DNA of 64,000 bases from Rhizobium sophoriradicis (GCF_003939025.1 NZ_RQIH01000005.1:1-64000); one strand, 5' to 3'. Shown: positions 32,420-40,974, numbered from the stretch's first letter. Notes: generated from the sequence alone by a model not told the origin. A program made the numbers and translations.

Positions 32420-32704
32420 TCAGTTACAGCGCCGCACAGTCCTGGTAACCTCGCCGTCCTCGGTCTGGCGGGTGACGCTCCTGGTTTCGCATCCATTGTC
32501 GCGATAGCGACGGCGTTCGCGTTCGCGGACACCGAAGGTCACGCCGCGCTCGCTGATGGTAATCCCGGGCCGGACCCGCTCCTGGCGATAGCCGTCGTCA
32601 TCATAGGTGCGCTCTCGGACATAGATGCTGTCGGCGAGGACAGGTGTTGCAAACGAACAGGCGGCAAGCGCCGCCACAGTACAGTTCAGGATGAACTTCC
32701 GCAT
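32420..32704 (-). CDS. Small exported Arg-rich protein, unknown function
   Basis: The product is 94 residues from ATG 32704, which has a good GAAGGAG site. A signal peptide (MRKFILNCTVAALAACSFA...VLA-DS) is followed by a mature part of about 70 residues rich in Arg and Asp/Glu, with ERVRPGITISERGVTFG and two cysteines (CETRSVTRQ and the last Cys-Asn). It should be periplasmic. Similar short exported proteins are common in Rhizobium without assigned roles. The ORF runs 48 codons further upstream, but the signal peptide fixes the start. Confidence 0.8.
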   Translation of the reverse strand: MRKFILNCTVAALAACSFATPVLADSIYVRERTYDDDGYRQERVRPGITISERGVTFGVRERERRRYRDNGCETRSVTRQTEDGEVTRTVRRCN

Positions 32705-32903
32705 GTCGTTTCTCCTTCTCGTGATGAGGGGGCAACGACCTAAGCTAAAACTGGTTCCACATCGCTGGCGCGCCGGCCATGGCGATCCTTTGCCGAGAAT
32801 ATCTGTTCCCGACTGGCCAAGAGCGCCGACCAGGCCCTCAAAATGCAAATCAACTGTTTAATTTTGCTTAGGCTTCGTCCAAGGTGGCGACCGTTACCAT
32901 CAG

Positions 32904-34664
32904 ATGAGGGCGGACGTGCATCAGGAAGTAGGACTTATCGCGACGGTCGCCGTCAGTTTCGTTTTCGCGGCGGTCCTCGGCTATGGCGCGGACCGGCTCC
33001 GGCTGCCGCCGCTCGTCGGCTATCTGATGGCAGGTATCCTGATTGGGCCCCTGACGCCCGGCTTCGTCGCCGACACGGCCCTTGCCGGCCAGCTCGCCGA
33101 AATGGGCGTCATTCTGCTGATGTTCGGCGTCGGCTTGCATTTTTCCGCCTCCGATCTGCTCGCCGTGCGCGGCATCGCCGTGCCCGGCGCGATCGGACGG
33201 ATTTGCCTCGCCACGCTGCTGGGCATCGGCCTTTGCAAGCTCTGGGGCTGGAGCCTCGGCGCCGGGATTGTCTTCGGCCTCAGCCTGTCGGTTGCGAGCA
33301 CCGTCGTGCTCCTGAAGGCGCTGGAGGAGCGCAATCTTGTCAATGCGGCAAGCGGACGCGTCGCTGTCGGTTGGCTGATCGTCGAAGATCTGGCGATGGT
33401 TCTGGCCTTGGTGCTGCTGCCGGCGCTGGCAGAACTTCTCGGTGGCCATGCCGTCGATGCGACCAATCACGGTCTCGGCGAACTGCCGCTGACGCTGACG
33501 ATCGGGCTGACCTTGTTGAAGGTGGCGGCTTTCGCCGCCATGGCGATCTTCCTCGGCCCTCGGATCGTGCCCTGGCTGCTGACGATGATCGCCCGCACCG
33601 GCTCGCGCGAACTCTTCACGCTGACGGTGCTGGCGATCGCGCTCGGCATCGCCTTCGGCTCGGCCGCGATCTTCGGCGTCTCCTTTGCGCTCGGCGCCTT
33701 CTTCGCCGGCGTCATCATGAGCGAATCCCAGCTCAGCCACCGAGCCGCGGCCGATTCGCTGCCGTTGCAGAACGCCTTCTCCGTGCTGTTCTTCGTCTCC
33801 GTCGGCATGCTCTTCGACCCCTCGATCCTGGTGCGCGAGCCGCTGGCCGTAATCGGCGCGCTGGCGCTCGTCATTGTCGGCAAGGCCATCATCACCTTCG
33901 CGATCGTCATGCTGCTGCGCTATCCGATCAGCATGGGCCTGACCTTGGCCGGCGGACTTGCTCAGATTGGCGAATTTTCATTCATCCTCGCCGGCCTCGG
34001 CGTCTCGCTCGGGCTTCTGCCGCATGAGGGCCAGGATCTGATCCTTGCCGCCGCGATCCTGTCGATTACTCTCAACCCCGTCGTGATCTTCGCGAGCGAC
34101 GGCCTTAAGAAATATATGCATTCGACATGGCCTCTCCTTTTCGAAAGCTACGGCAGAAAGAAGCAGAAGACGCTCAGCAAGGAACTGGAAAAGATCAGGG
34201 CGCTCGGCGAGGAGCGCGAACGCCAGTACCAGCTGAAGATGCAGCAGCTGATCGAAACTTTCCCTCTATTCTCCCAGGTCGGCGAGGACGCACAGGAGGA
34301 GCTTCTACTGCTCTTCAAGGCAAAGGCCGCCCCGCCTGGAGAACGCGTCATCCGCCGCGGCGATCGCGGCGATAGCATGTATTTCATCTCCTCGGGCGCC
34401 GTCGAAGTGCGGCTCGCCAGCGGCGCGATCCGCCTCGAACCGGGCGCCTTCTTCGGCGAGATGGCGCTGCTGAGCGGCGGACGGCGCACGGCCGACGTCA
34501 TCGCCGTCGACTTCTGCCAGTTCGAGGTGCTCGAGCGGCGCGACTTCAACATGTTCATGTCGCACCATCCCAATCTGCGGGCGATCGTCAGCGAAATGGC
34601 CCAGAAGCGCACGGAGATGAACGTGCTGCGTCAGCAATGGGAAAAATCGATGGATCTGTCCTGA
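32904..34664 (+). CDS. CPA2 cation:proton antiporter with C-terminal cNMP-binding-like domain
   Basis: The product is 586 residues. Residues about 10-390 form a 12-13 helix Kef/NhaP2-type antiporter domain (PPLVGYLMAGILIGPLTPGF; GVGLHFSASDLL; VASTVVLLKALEERNL). After a charged linker (about 395-445) comes a cyclic-nucleotide-binding fold (about 450-565) with IRRGDRGDSMYFISSGAVEV and FFGEMALLSGGRRTADV; the phosphate-binding Glu and Arg are present. Relatives such as KefB/YbaL usually carry a TrkA-N NAD domain instead. The ion is unknown (K+ or Na+). Control by a nucleotide is inference. Confidence 0.88.
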   Translation: MRADVHQEVGLIATVAVSFVFAAVLGYGADRLRLPPLVGYLMAGILIGPLTPGFVADTALAGQLAEMGVILLMFGVGLHFSASDLLAVRGIAVPGAIGRICLATLLGIGLCKLWGWSLGAGIVFGLSLSVASTVVLLKALEERNLVNAASGRVAVGWLIVEDLAMVLALVLLPALAELLGGHAVDATNHGLGELPLTLTIGLTLLKVAAFAAMAIFLGPRIVPWLLTMIARTGSRELFTLTVLAIALGIAFGSAAIFGVSFALGAFFAGVIMSESQLSHRAAADSLPLQNAFSVLFFVSVGMLFDPSILVREPLAVIGALALVIVGKAIITFAIVMLLRYPISMGLTLAGGLAQIGEFSFILAGLGVSLGLLPHEGQDLILAAAILSITLNPVVIFASDGLKKYMHSTWPLLFESYGRKKQKTLSKELEKIRALGEERERQYQLKMQQLIETFPLFSQVGEDAQEELLLLFKAKAAPPGERVIRRGDRGDSMYFISSGAVEVRLASGAIRLEPGAFFGEMALLSGGRRTADVIAVDFCQFEVLERRDFNMFMSHHPNLRAIVSEMAQKRTEMNVLRQQWEKSMDLS

Positions 34665-34695
34665 AACCGCAGTCCGCCATCGTGCCGCGATCCGT

Positions 34696-34986
34696 TCAGG
34701 AATATGCCGGCCAGTAACCGTCGGAACGGAAATCCGCGGGGATGGGATCGAGCCGCGACAGCGCTTCGGCGGCGAAATCGATCTGCATCGACAGATATTG
34801 CAGCGCCGCCGGCATCGGGGCGCCGGTCACAAATTCCCGGATGCGGGAGGGATGATAACCGCTGTCGTTGAGCCGCCGGACGGCTTCCCGGCGGACGTCG
34901 TCGCGGTTCGGCCTGCCGTCCTCCTCGATACGCCAGTCCGTCAACGCGGCCTGCCCAAGGCCGCCTTCGATCACCTTGAATTTCAT
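34696..34986 (-). CDS. Conserved hypothetical protein, 96 residues
   Basis: The product starts MKFKVIEGGLGQAALTDW at ATG 34986. It is soluble and helical (DDVRREAVRRLNDSGYHPSRIREFV; LQYLSMQIDFAAEALSRL). No motif allows a function to be named. The longer ORF from 35073 adds an N-terminus without coding character. It converges with the antiporter gene, 31 bp apart. Confidence 0.7.
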   Translation of the reverse strand: MKFKVIEGGLGQAALTDWRIEEDGRPNRDDVRREAVRRLNDSGYHPSRIREFVTGAPMPAALQYLSMQIDFAAEALSRLDPIPADFRSDGYWPAYS

Positions 34987-35187
34987 GTCTCGCCACCCTG
35001 CATTCCGACGCGAAAAAGCTTGCCGCAGAATGGCTGATTCGCAATCTTGCGAAATCTTGGAAGACGCGCACACACTCCGGCGTCACAAAATTTTTAGACC
35101 GAGGTGGCACGAAGGACACGGACGAGCATTTACAGCGCTGCCTGCGGCCCCTAAAGCTCTTTTGCATCGCAACAGGAAAGGAACGGA

Positions 35188-35784
35188 ATGCTCCGCAGAC
35201 TTTACGATTGGACCATGTCTCTGGCCGCGCGCAAATCGGCCGAAGTCTGGCTCGCCGTCATCGCCTTCGTCGAAAGCTCCGTCTTTCTCGTCCCTGCCGA
35301 TGTGCTTTTCCTGCCGATGGCGCTCGCCAAACCGGAACGCTCCTATCGCTACGCGTTGGTTGCGACCATCGCCTCCGTGCTCGGCGGCATCGCCGGCTGG
35401 GCGCTCGGCTATTACGCCTATGATGCAATCGCCAGACCAGTTCTTGAGTTCTACAGCAAATTCGATGAATTCGAGCAATGGCGAAGCGCAATTCACGGCG
35501 AATGGGAAATCCTGTTACTATTGCTGGTGACTTCCGGCTTAGCACACCTTCCGCCGATTAAGGTCGTGACCATTCTGGCTGGCGTCATTGGCATGAATCT
35601 AGGCTTCTTTGTTATTTCCGCGATCATAGCTCGCGGTGCTCGGTTCCTGCTTTTGGCGTGGCTGCTTCGTCGATATGGCGAGCCAATCCGCCATTTCGTC
35701 GAGAAACGCCTTGGTCAGATCGTCGGCATCGGTGCAGGCGTCCTCATCACACTCGGAATCGCGTATAAACTGCTTGCCCACTGA
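35188..35784 (+). CDS. YqaA/DedA-family membrane protein
   Basis: The product is 198 residues with about five membrane segments. It carries a SNARE-associated-Golgi (DedA/VTT) pattern: FVESSVFLVPADVLFLPMAL with the acidic and proline residues, then the GWALGYYAYDAI helix, and LLLLVTSGLAHLPPIKVVTILAGVIGMN. Family members are linked to membrane lipid turnover and proton-dependent homeostasis. The dsbB-type gene follows 23 bp downstream, so co-transcription is likely. A good AAAGGAACGG ribosome site supports the start. Confidence 0.88.
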   Translation: MLRRLYDWTMSLAARKSAEVWLAVIAFVESSVFLVPADVLFLPMALAKPERSYRYALVATIASVLGGIAGWALGYYAYDAIARPVLEFYSKFDEFEQWRSAIHGEWEILLLLLVTSGLAHLPPIKVVTILAGVIGMNLGFFVISAIIARGARFLLLAWLLRRYGEPIRHFVEKRLGQIVGIGAGVLITLGIAYKLLAH

Positions 35785-35806
35785 GCCAATTTCGCGGAGT
35801 TCCGCC

Positions 35807-36322
35807 ATGACTGCCACTTCTTCGCCGCTCGCCCGCCCCGGCTTTATCTATTCTATATTGCTCGCTATCGGCATGGCTGCGGTGGTCGGCGCCGCGATCG
35901 GTTTCCAGTATATCGGCGGCTATATTCCCTGCGCCCTCTGCCTGCTGCAGCGGCAACCTTATTATTATGCCATTCCGATCGCCATTCTCGCTGCGATCTG
36001 CGAGCTCGCCGGTCTGCCGAACTGGATTTCCCGCGCAATGATTCTCGCGGCCGGCATCCTGATGCTCGTTACAGCCGGCATGGGCGTCTATCACGCCGGC
36101 GTGGAATGGCACTTCTGGCCGGGCCCGGCCACTTGCTCGACGACGGCAAACGGGCTGACGAGCAATGCCGGCGATCTGCTCACCGAGCTCAATACGATCA
36201 AAGGCCCCTCCTGCACCGATGCGGCGCTGAGAGTGCTCGGCCTGTCTTTTGCAGGCTGGAATGTAATCGCAGGAGTTCTACTCGCGGCCTTCGCCTTTGT
36301 CGGCGTCCGCAAGGCCGCGTGA
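35807..36322 (+). CDS. Disulfide bond formation protein B (DsbB) family
   Basis: The product is 171 residues from ATG 35807 (MTATSSPLARPG). It has four membrane helices and the quinone-linked redox pair CALC after the first helix (GGYIPCALCLLQRQPYYYA). A second pair of cysteines lies in the periplasmic loop (GPATCSTT and GPSCTDA). This is the rhizobial DsbB layout: it re-oxidises a DsbA-like partner and passes electrons to ubiquinone. The start lies 23 bp after the YqaA gene. Confidence 0.9.
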   Translation: MTATSSPLARPGFIYSILLAIGMAAVVGAAIGFQYIGGYIPCALCLLQRQPYYYAIPIAILAAICELAGLPNWISRAMILAAGILMLVTAGMGVYHAGVEWHFWPGPATCSTTANGLTSNAGDLLTELNTIKGPSCTDAALRVLGLSFAGWNVIAGVLLAAFAFVGVRKAA

Positions 36323-36332
36323 TCAGGATCGA

Positions 36333-36890
36333 TCAGGGCTGCAGCTCAGTATCCCAGTAGAGATAATCGAGCCAGCTGTCATGCAGATAGTTCGGCGGAA
36401 ACAGCCGGCCGTTATTGTGCAGATCCTGCACGGTCGGCTGATAGGGCTTCTGCGACGGGAACATGCCCGCCTGCTTCGGAAGCTTGCTGCCCTTGCGCAG
36501 ATTGCAGGGCGAGCAGGCCGCCACGACATTCTCCCAGGTCGTCTCGCCGCCATGGGCGCGCGGGATGACGTGATCGAAGGTCAGATCGTCATGGGCGCCG
36601 CAATACTGGCATTCGAACCGGTCGCGCAGGAAGACGTTGAACCGGGTGAATGCGGGATTACGGGACGGCTGAACGTAGGTCTTCAGGCATACGACACTCG
36701 GAAGCCGCATCGAAAAGCTCGGCGAGGAAACTGAATGTTCATATTCTGCAATGATATTCACACGGTCGAGAAATACCGCCTTGATCGCGTCCTGCCAGGA
36801 CCAAAGCGACAAGGGGTAATAACTCAGCGGCCGATAGTCAGCGTTCAGGACGAGCGCCGGCAGGGCCTGTGGGGAGACTGCAATCGTCAA
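36333..36890 (-). CDS. HNH endonuclease family protein
   Basis: The product is 185 residues from a TTG at 36890 (LTIAVSPQALPALVLNADYRPL), which has GGAGAG upstream; the ATG at 36983 gives a longer, unlikely start. The HNH domain (about 95-155) shows a zinc knuckle CQYC and CSPC with FDHVIPRAHGGETTWENVV between. Family members are mostly uncharacterised housekeeping-type nucleases of alphaproteobacteria. It converges with the DsbB gene, 10 bp apart. Confidence 0.88.
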   Translation of the reverse strand: MTIAVSPQALPALVLNADYRPLSYYPLSLWSWQDAIKAVFLDRVNIIAEYEHSVSSPSFSMRLPSVVCLKTYVQPSRNPAFTRFNVFLRDRFECQYCGAHDDLTFDHVIPRAHGGETTWENVVAACSPCNLRKGSKLPKQAGMFPSQKPYQPTVQDLHNNGRLFPPNYLHDSWLDYLYWDTELQP

Positions 36891-37001
36891 GGGACTCTCC
36901 TGATCGATTCGGCATCTGCACCTGTATATTAGGCCGGTTGTTACAGGATTGTGAAGTCCAATAAATTCAGAGGATAAAGGCAATTTAAAGAGTGTGACCG
37001 A

Positions 37002-37646
37002 TCAGCCGACTGGCACCATGTCACGACGCATTTTCGTGGCGTAATAGGCCCAGAAAAGCCGGGCTGCCACCGAGCGCCACGGCGACCAGACTTCCGAAAG
37101 CTTGGCAAGCGCCTTCGCTTGCGGCCGCGCCGCAAGTCCGAGCGCCGCGCCGACGGCGTTCTGCAGCGCGACATCGCCGGCCGGAAAGACATCGGCATGG
37201 CCGCCGCAGAACATCAGATAGACCTCCGCCGTCCACGGGCCTACGCCCTTCAGCCCCGTCAGTTCGCCAAGCGCTTCGCCCGGCGGCTTCAGGCAGAGCC
37301 CGGAAAGATCGAGGCCGCCGGAGGCAACCGCTTCAGCGATCCGCGTCAGCGTATCGGCCTTGGCGCGCGACAGGCCGAATTCCCGCCATGCCTCGGGGTG
37401 AAACAGCAGGTAAGCTTCCGCCGTGAGCGGACCGTCCGCCGGCAGCATGCGCCGCCAGATCGCCTCGGCGCTGGCACGCGAGACCATTTGCGACACGATG
37501 ATATGGGCAAGGCCGGCAAATCCGGGCTCGCGCAGTCGCAGCGGAAGCGGGCCAACATCCGCTGCGATCGGTGCGAGGCGCGGATCGAGGCGAAGCAGCA
37601 CTTCGAGCCCCAGCCTGACGTCATCGTCGTTGCGAATGATCTGCAC
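37002..37646 (-). CDS. DNA-3-methyladenine glycosylase II (AlkA family)
   Basis: The product is 214 residues from a GTG at 37646 (VQIIRNDDDVRLGLE). It has the helix-hairpin-helix GPD motif of base-excision glycosylases: LTGLKGVGPWTAEVYLMF with a catalytic Asp in FPAGDVALQNAV. It removes alkylated purines from DNA. The ORF continues to 38054 antisense to gluQ, but that part is a reading-frame artefact. It is divergent from gluQ with only 47 bp between starts. Confidence 0.9.
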   Translation of the reverse strand: MQIIRNDDDVRLGLEVLLRLDPRLAPIAADVGPLPLRLREPGFAGLAHIIVSQMVSRASAEAIWRRMLPADGPLTAEAYLLFHPEAWREFGLSRAKADTLTRIAEAVASGGLDLSGLCLKPPGEALGELTGLKGVGPWTAEVYLMFCGGHADVFPAGDVALQNAVGAALGLAARPQAKALAKLSEVWSPWRSVAARLFWAYYATKMRRDMVPVG

Positions 37647-37693
37647 CTCGCGCCCCCAGTGGTTCAAAACCAAAATCCGTGGCAGAAGAAAGC

Positions 37694-38575
37694 ATGACCA
37701 CGAGCGAGCGTCAAAAACCTGTCTTTCGTTTTGCGCCGAGTCCCAACGGATCGCTGCATCTCGGCCATGCCCTGTCGGCCTTTTTGAACCGCGACATGGC
37801 CGAAGCCTCTCATGGCCGCCTGCTGCTGCGCATCGAGGATATCGACCAGGCTCGCTGCACCCCCGAATTCGAAGCCGGCATCCTGCGGGACATCGACTGG
37901 CTTGGCATCGACTGGGAAAGTCCGGTGCGGCGCCAGTCGGAGCATTTTCCGGAGTACCAGGCGGCGCTGCATGCGCTGATCGAACGTGGCCTGGTCTATC
38001 CGGCTTTCCTGACGCGCGGCGAAGTGAAGGCGCGTGTCGCCGCTTACGAGGCAACGGGCCAATCCTGGCCGCGCGATCCCGACGGCACGCCGCATTATCC
38101 GCCGATTGATCGCGAGCGGCCGGAAACCGAATGGCGGGAGATCCTTTCCTCCGGGAAAAAACATGCCTGGCGGCTCGACATGCGCAAGGCGCTCGACCTG
38201 ATCGGCGAACTGCTGTTCTGGACGGAAACCGGTGACGGCAGGACAGGCGAGATCGCCGCCGAACCTGGCGTCTGGGGAGATGTCATCCTGTCGCGCTCGG
38301 ATGCTCCTTCGAGCTACCATCTGTCGGTGGTAGTCGATGATGCCCTGCAGGGCGTCACCCATGTCGTGCGCGGGCTCGACCTTTTCCACGCCACATCGGT
38401 ACACCGGCTGCTGCAGGTTCTGCTCGGCCTGCCGCCGCCCCTCTACCACCATCATCGTCTCATTCTCGACGCCGATGGCCGCAAGCTTTCGAAAAGCGAA
38501 GGTGACAGCGGGCTCGCCGAATTGCGTGCCCGGGGCATGTCAGGGGCCGACATTCGCCGCCTTGTCGGGCTCTGA
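37694..38575 (+). CDS. gluQ: Glutamyl-Q tRNA(Asp) synthetase
   Basis: The product is 293 residues from ATG 37694 (MTTSERQKPVFRF); GTG 37679 is an alternative. It is a shortened glutamyl-tRNA synthetase lacking the anticodon-binding domain that attaches glutamate to queuosine in tRNA-Asp. The class I signatures are RFAPSPNGSLHLGH and a KMSKS-like RKLSKSEG. Its 3' end overlaps the convergent YihY-family gene by 36 bp. Confidence 0.92.
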   Translation: MTTSERQKPVFRFAPSPNGSLHLGHALSAFLNRDMAEASHGRLLLRIEDIDQARCTPEFEAGILRDIDWLGIDWESPVRRQSEHFPEYQAALHALIERGLVYPAFLTRGEVKARVAAYEATGQSWPRDPDGTPHYPPIDRERPETEWREILSSGKKHAWRLDMRKALDLIGELLFWTETGDGRTGEIAAEPGVWGDVILSRSDAPSSYHLSVVVDDALQGVTHVVRGLDLFHATSVHRLLQVLLGLPPPLYHHHRLILDADGRKLSKSEGDSGLAELRARGMSGADIRRLVGL

Positions 38576-39463
38576 GCGCCGTTCGACACGCTCTCTGCCG
38601 ACGATCGAAAGCGTATGCGAGAACATCCGGAAGACGCGGAACTTGATCAGCGCCGCATTGATCTCCGCGCCGATAATGAAGATGGCGCCGACCATGTAGA
38701 GAAAGATCAGCACGATCATCACCGAGGCGAGACCGGCATAGGTTGCCGTATAATTGGCGAAGGTCGCCAGATAGTAGGCAAAGATCAGCGCGCCGGCGAG
38801 CCAGAGAAGCAGCGTCAGCAAGACCCCGGGGATAACATCGAAAACCCGCCGCTTGCCGGCCGGCAGCCAGAGATGCATGACCAGCAGGCCGACGGTCAGC
38901 ACGACAAGTGTGCCGTAAATGCGCCAGCTGAAGACGATGCCGAGCGTATCGGCAAACAGCGGAAACCAATTCCTGGCATAATCGAGCGCCAACGGCACCG
39001 CCACCAGCAGGATGCTGATCGCCGCGAAGATGATCACCGCGATCAGCACGTAGCCGAGGCTGGCCAGGCGGGTGAAATACCACGCCCGGGTTTCCTGCAC
39101 CCGGTAGGCGCGATTGAGCGAGATGCGCAGCGCTTCGACGCCGTTCGATGCGAAATAGGCGGCCGCCAGCACCGAGATCGTCAGCAGCCCGCCGCGTTGA
39201 ATGGTCAGGACCTGCAGCACCTGGTCGGCCAGCGGCTTGGCGATCGCTTCTGGCCAGGTGTCGAAGATCAGATGGATGGCGGTGGAGGAAAACTGATCGG
39301 CGCCGAGGAAGCTTGCAAGCGCGGTACCGAAGATCAGGAAAGGGAAAACCGCAAGCAGGCTCGACAGCGCCACGTGGCTTGCCATCGCAAATCCGTCGTC
39401 CTCGACCATATGACAGATCGCGTCATAGACCACGTCGTAGATCGTGCGCAGCACCTTCCGCAT
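38540..39463 (-). CDS. YihY/BrkB-family inner membrane protein
   Basis: The product is 307 residues from ATG 39463 (MRKVLRTIYDVVYDAI), with GGAG upstream. About six membrane helices and the family motif DGFAMASHVALSSLLAVFPFLIF are visible. The family was once called ribonuclease BN, but members are now regarded as membrane proteins of unsettled function. The ORF extends 137 codons upstream over the SDR gene in a frame without coding signal. It converges with gluQ. Confidence 0.9.
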   Translation of the reverse strand: MRKVLRTIYDVVYDAICHMVEDDGFAMASHVALSSLLAVFPFLIFGTALASFLGADQFSSTAIHLIFDTWPEAIAKPLADQVLQVLTIQRGGLLTISVLAAAYFASNGVEALRISLNRAYRVQETRAWYFTRLASLGYVLIAVIIFAAISILLVAVPLALDYARNWFPLFADTLGIVFSWRIYGTLVVLTVGLLVMHLWLPAGKRRVFDVIPGVLLTLLLWLAGALIFAYYLATFANYTATYAGLASVMIVLIFLYMVGAIFIIGAEINAALIKFRVFRMFSHTLSIVGRERVERRSEPDKAANVGP

Positions 39464-39538
39464 TCCGTCTCCGGCTTCGAGATTGTATCCTCTGGCCGAA
39501 TATGGGAAACGAGTCCCATTTTGTACAGGAATCATTCC

Positions 39539-40372
39539 ATGGTGGAGCAGCGAACAATCGTCGTCACCGGCTGTTCCTCCGGCATCGGCGCTCATTGCGC
39601 CCGGGCGCTGAAAGCCGATGGCTGGCGCGTCTTTGCGACGGTACGCAAAACCGATGATCTGGCGGCCCTTCAAGCCGACGGCATTGAAGCCTTCCTGATG
39701 GATTATGCCCGAACCGAGACGATCACCGAGCTGGTCGGCACGGCTCTCGAACGCAGCGGCGGTCGCGTCGACGCGCTCTTCAACAACGGCGCCTATGGCC
39801 AGCCGGGCGCCGTCGAGGATCTTTCGACGGCAGCGCTGCGCGCCCAGTTCGAAGCGAATTTCTTCGGCTGGCACGAATTGACGCGGCAGGTCATTCCGTC
39901 AATGCGCAAACATGGCCAGGGCCGGATCGTGCAATGCTCGTCCATTCTCGGGGTGGTCCCCTATCGCTATCGCGGCGCCTATACCGCCTCCAAATTCGCG
40001 CTCGAGGGCCTCAGCATCACCCTGCGCATGGAGCTCCACGGCAGCGGCATCCATGTGAGCCTGATCGAGCCGGGACCGATCGCCACACGTTTCACCGCCA
40101 ATGCGCTCGCAAAGTTCAATGAGAATATCGACGTCGAGAACTCGCCGCACGCAGCCGATTATATCAGACAGTTGGCGAGGCTCGAGGGTACGGGGCCGGT
40201 CAACCGCCATAAACTTGGCCCGGAGGCGGTCTATTCGGTATTGAAACACGCATTGAAGGCGAAAAACCCAAGGCCACATTATCCTGTAACGACTCCGGCT
40301 AAACAGGGCATGTTCCTGAAGCGGCTGCTCCCGGCGGGCCTCTTCTACAACCTGATGCGCTGGACGGACTGA
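39539..40372 (+). CDS. Short-chain dehydrogenase/reductase
   Basis: The product is 277 residues from ATG 39539 (MVEQRTIVVTG). The Rossmann cofactor motif TGCSSGIG, the NNGAYGQPG segment and the catalytic YTASK (Tyr-x-x-x-Lys) are present, so it is an active-type classical SDR. The substrate is unknown. The HIG1-domain gene starts 18 bp after its stop, so both may be in one transcript. Confidence 0.93.
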   Translation: MVEQRTIVVTGCSSGIGAHCARALKADGWRVFATVRKTDDLAALQADGIEAFLMDYARTETITELVGTALERSGGRVDALFNNGAYGQPGAVEDLSTAALRAQFEANFFGWHELTRQVIPSMRKHGQGRIVQCSSILGVVPYRYRGAYTASKFALEGLSITLRMELHGSGIHVSLIEPGPIATRFTANALAKFNENIDVENSPHAADYIRQLARLEGTGPVNRHKLGPEAVYSVLKHALKAKNPRPHYPVTTPAKQGMFLKRLLPAGLFYNLMRWTD

Positions 40373-40389
40373 TTAGAAAGCTGAGCGGC

Positions 40390-40593
40390 ATGTCCACGGT
40401 CACCTATATCCTTGCGATCATCGTCATGGGCATCGTCGCCCTGGTGCTGATCCGCGGCCTCTTCAACATGATGAAGGGCGGCGACGCCAACCTTTCCAAC
40501 AAGCTGATGCAGCTTCGCGTCCTGCTGCAGGCAGTCGCTGTCATCCTGATCATGGTGACGCTCTGGCTGACCGGCGGCGGCCGCCCGACCTGA
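40390..40593 (+). CDS. Small twin-transmembrane protein, HIG1 domain
   Basis: The product is 67 residues with two membrane helices (about 4-24 and 44-62) and a short loop with NMMKGGDANLSNKLMQLRV, the HIG1-domain signature. Mitochondrial relatives (Rcf1/HIGD1A) associate with cytochrome c oxidase. A similar respiratory role in alphaproteobacteria is plausible but not shown here. It lies just downstream of the SDR gene and just before a repeat-rich gap. Confidence 0.85.
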   Translation: MSTVTYILAIIVMGIVALVLIRGLFNMMKGGDANLSNKLMQLRVLLQAVAVILIMVTLWLTGGGRPT

Positions 40594-40644
40594 GGACCGA
40601 CCTAACTATAGAGGGGTAAATATGGGTACTATCGCCTCCTCGAA

Positions 40645-40787
40645 CTCCCTCATTCCTGTGCACGTCACAGGAATCCAGCCACCGCGCGTCCGCGCGGTGA
40701 ATAACAAAATCCGACGTTCAAAAGAGTCTCCCGCGCCCAAGGACTTGGGCGCACTGGATTCCTGTGACGAGCACAGGAATGAGGGAG
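40645..40787. repeat. Palindromic element with 34-bp arms and two internal hairpins
   Basis: Outer arms 40645-40678 and 40754-40787 are complementary with a single mismatch (CTCCCTCATTCC...GAATCCAG). Inside are two hairpins: ACCGCGCG / CGCGCGGT (40681-40698) and GCGCCCAAG / CTTGGGCGC (40733-40752). The structure is a cruciform or three-way RNA junction. It resembles a MITE or REP-like intergenic element. The ORF crossing it has no coding character. Confidence 0.85.
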
Positions 40788-40863
40788 GTGAGGTAAGCGG
40801 CTTGAGGACGCACCCCGACGGGGGGTGTGTCAGTATGCCGGGGCGAATTTGGCGAGAAGGCCA

Positions 40864-40974
40864 ACCCCACCCTCAGTCATCCCAGGGCTTGACCCGAGGA
40901 TCCATCCTCCTAACCGCTGACGGATGCGGTGTGGATGCTCGGGTCAAGCCCGAGCATGACGGAGAGTGGGGTGG
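40864..40974. repeat. Second imperfect palindromic element
   Basis: Arms around 40864-40906 and 40932-40974 share AACCCCAC, GTCAT, GGGCTTGACCCGAG and ATCCA in inverted order. The right arm is itself a hairpin TGCTCGGG-TCAAG-CCCGAGCA (40936-40956). From memory, the GGGTCAAGCCCGAGCATGACGG motif recurs between genes across Rhizobiales. It lies 31 bp before the cobalamin adenosyltransferase gene. Confidence 0.75.

Noticed and set aside
37647-38054. N-terminal extension of the DNA glycosylase ORF
   Set aside because: It is antisense to gluQ, and the family start fits GTG 37646.
38615-39538. N-terminal extension of the SDR ORF
   Set aside because: This part is antisense to the YihY-family gene; the Rossmann motif and a ribosome site fix the SDR start at 39539.
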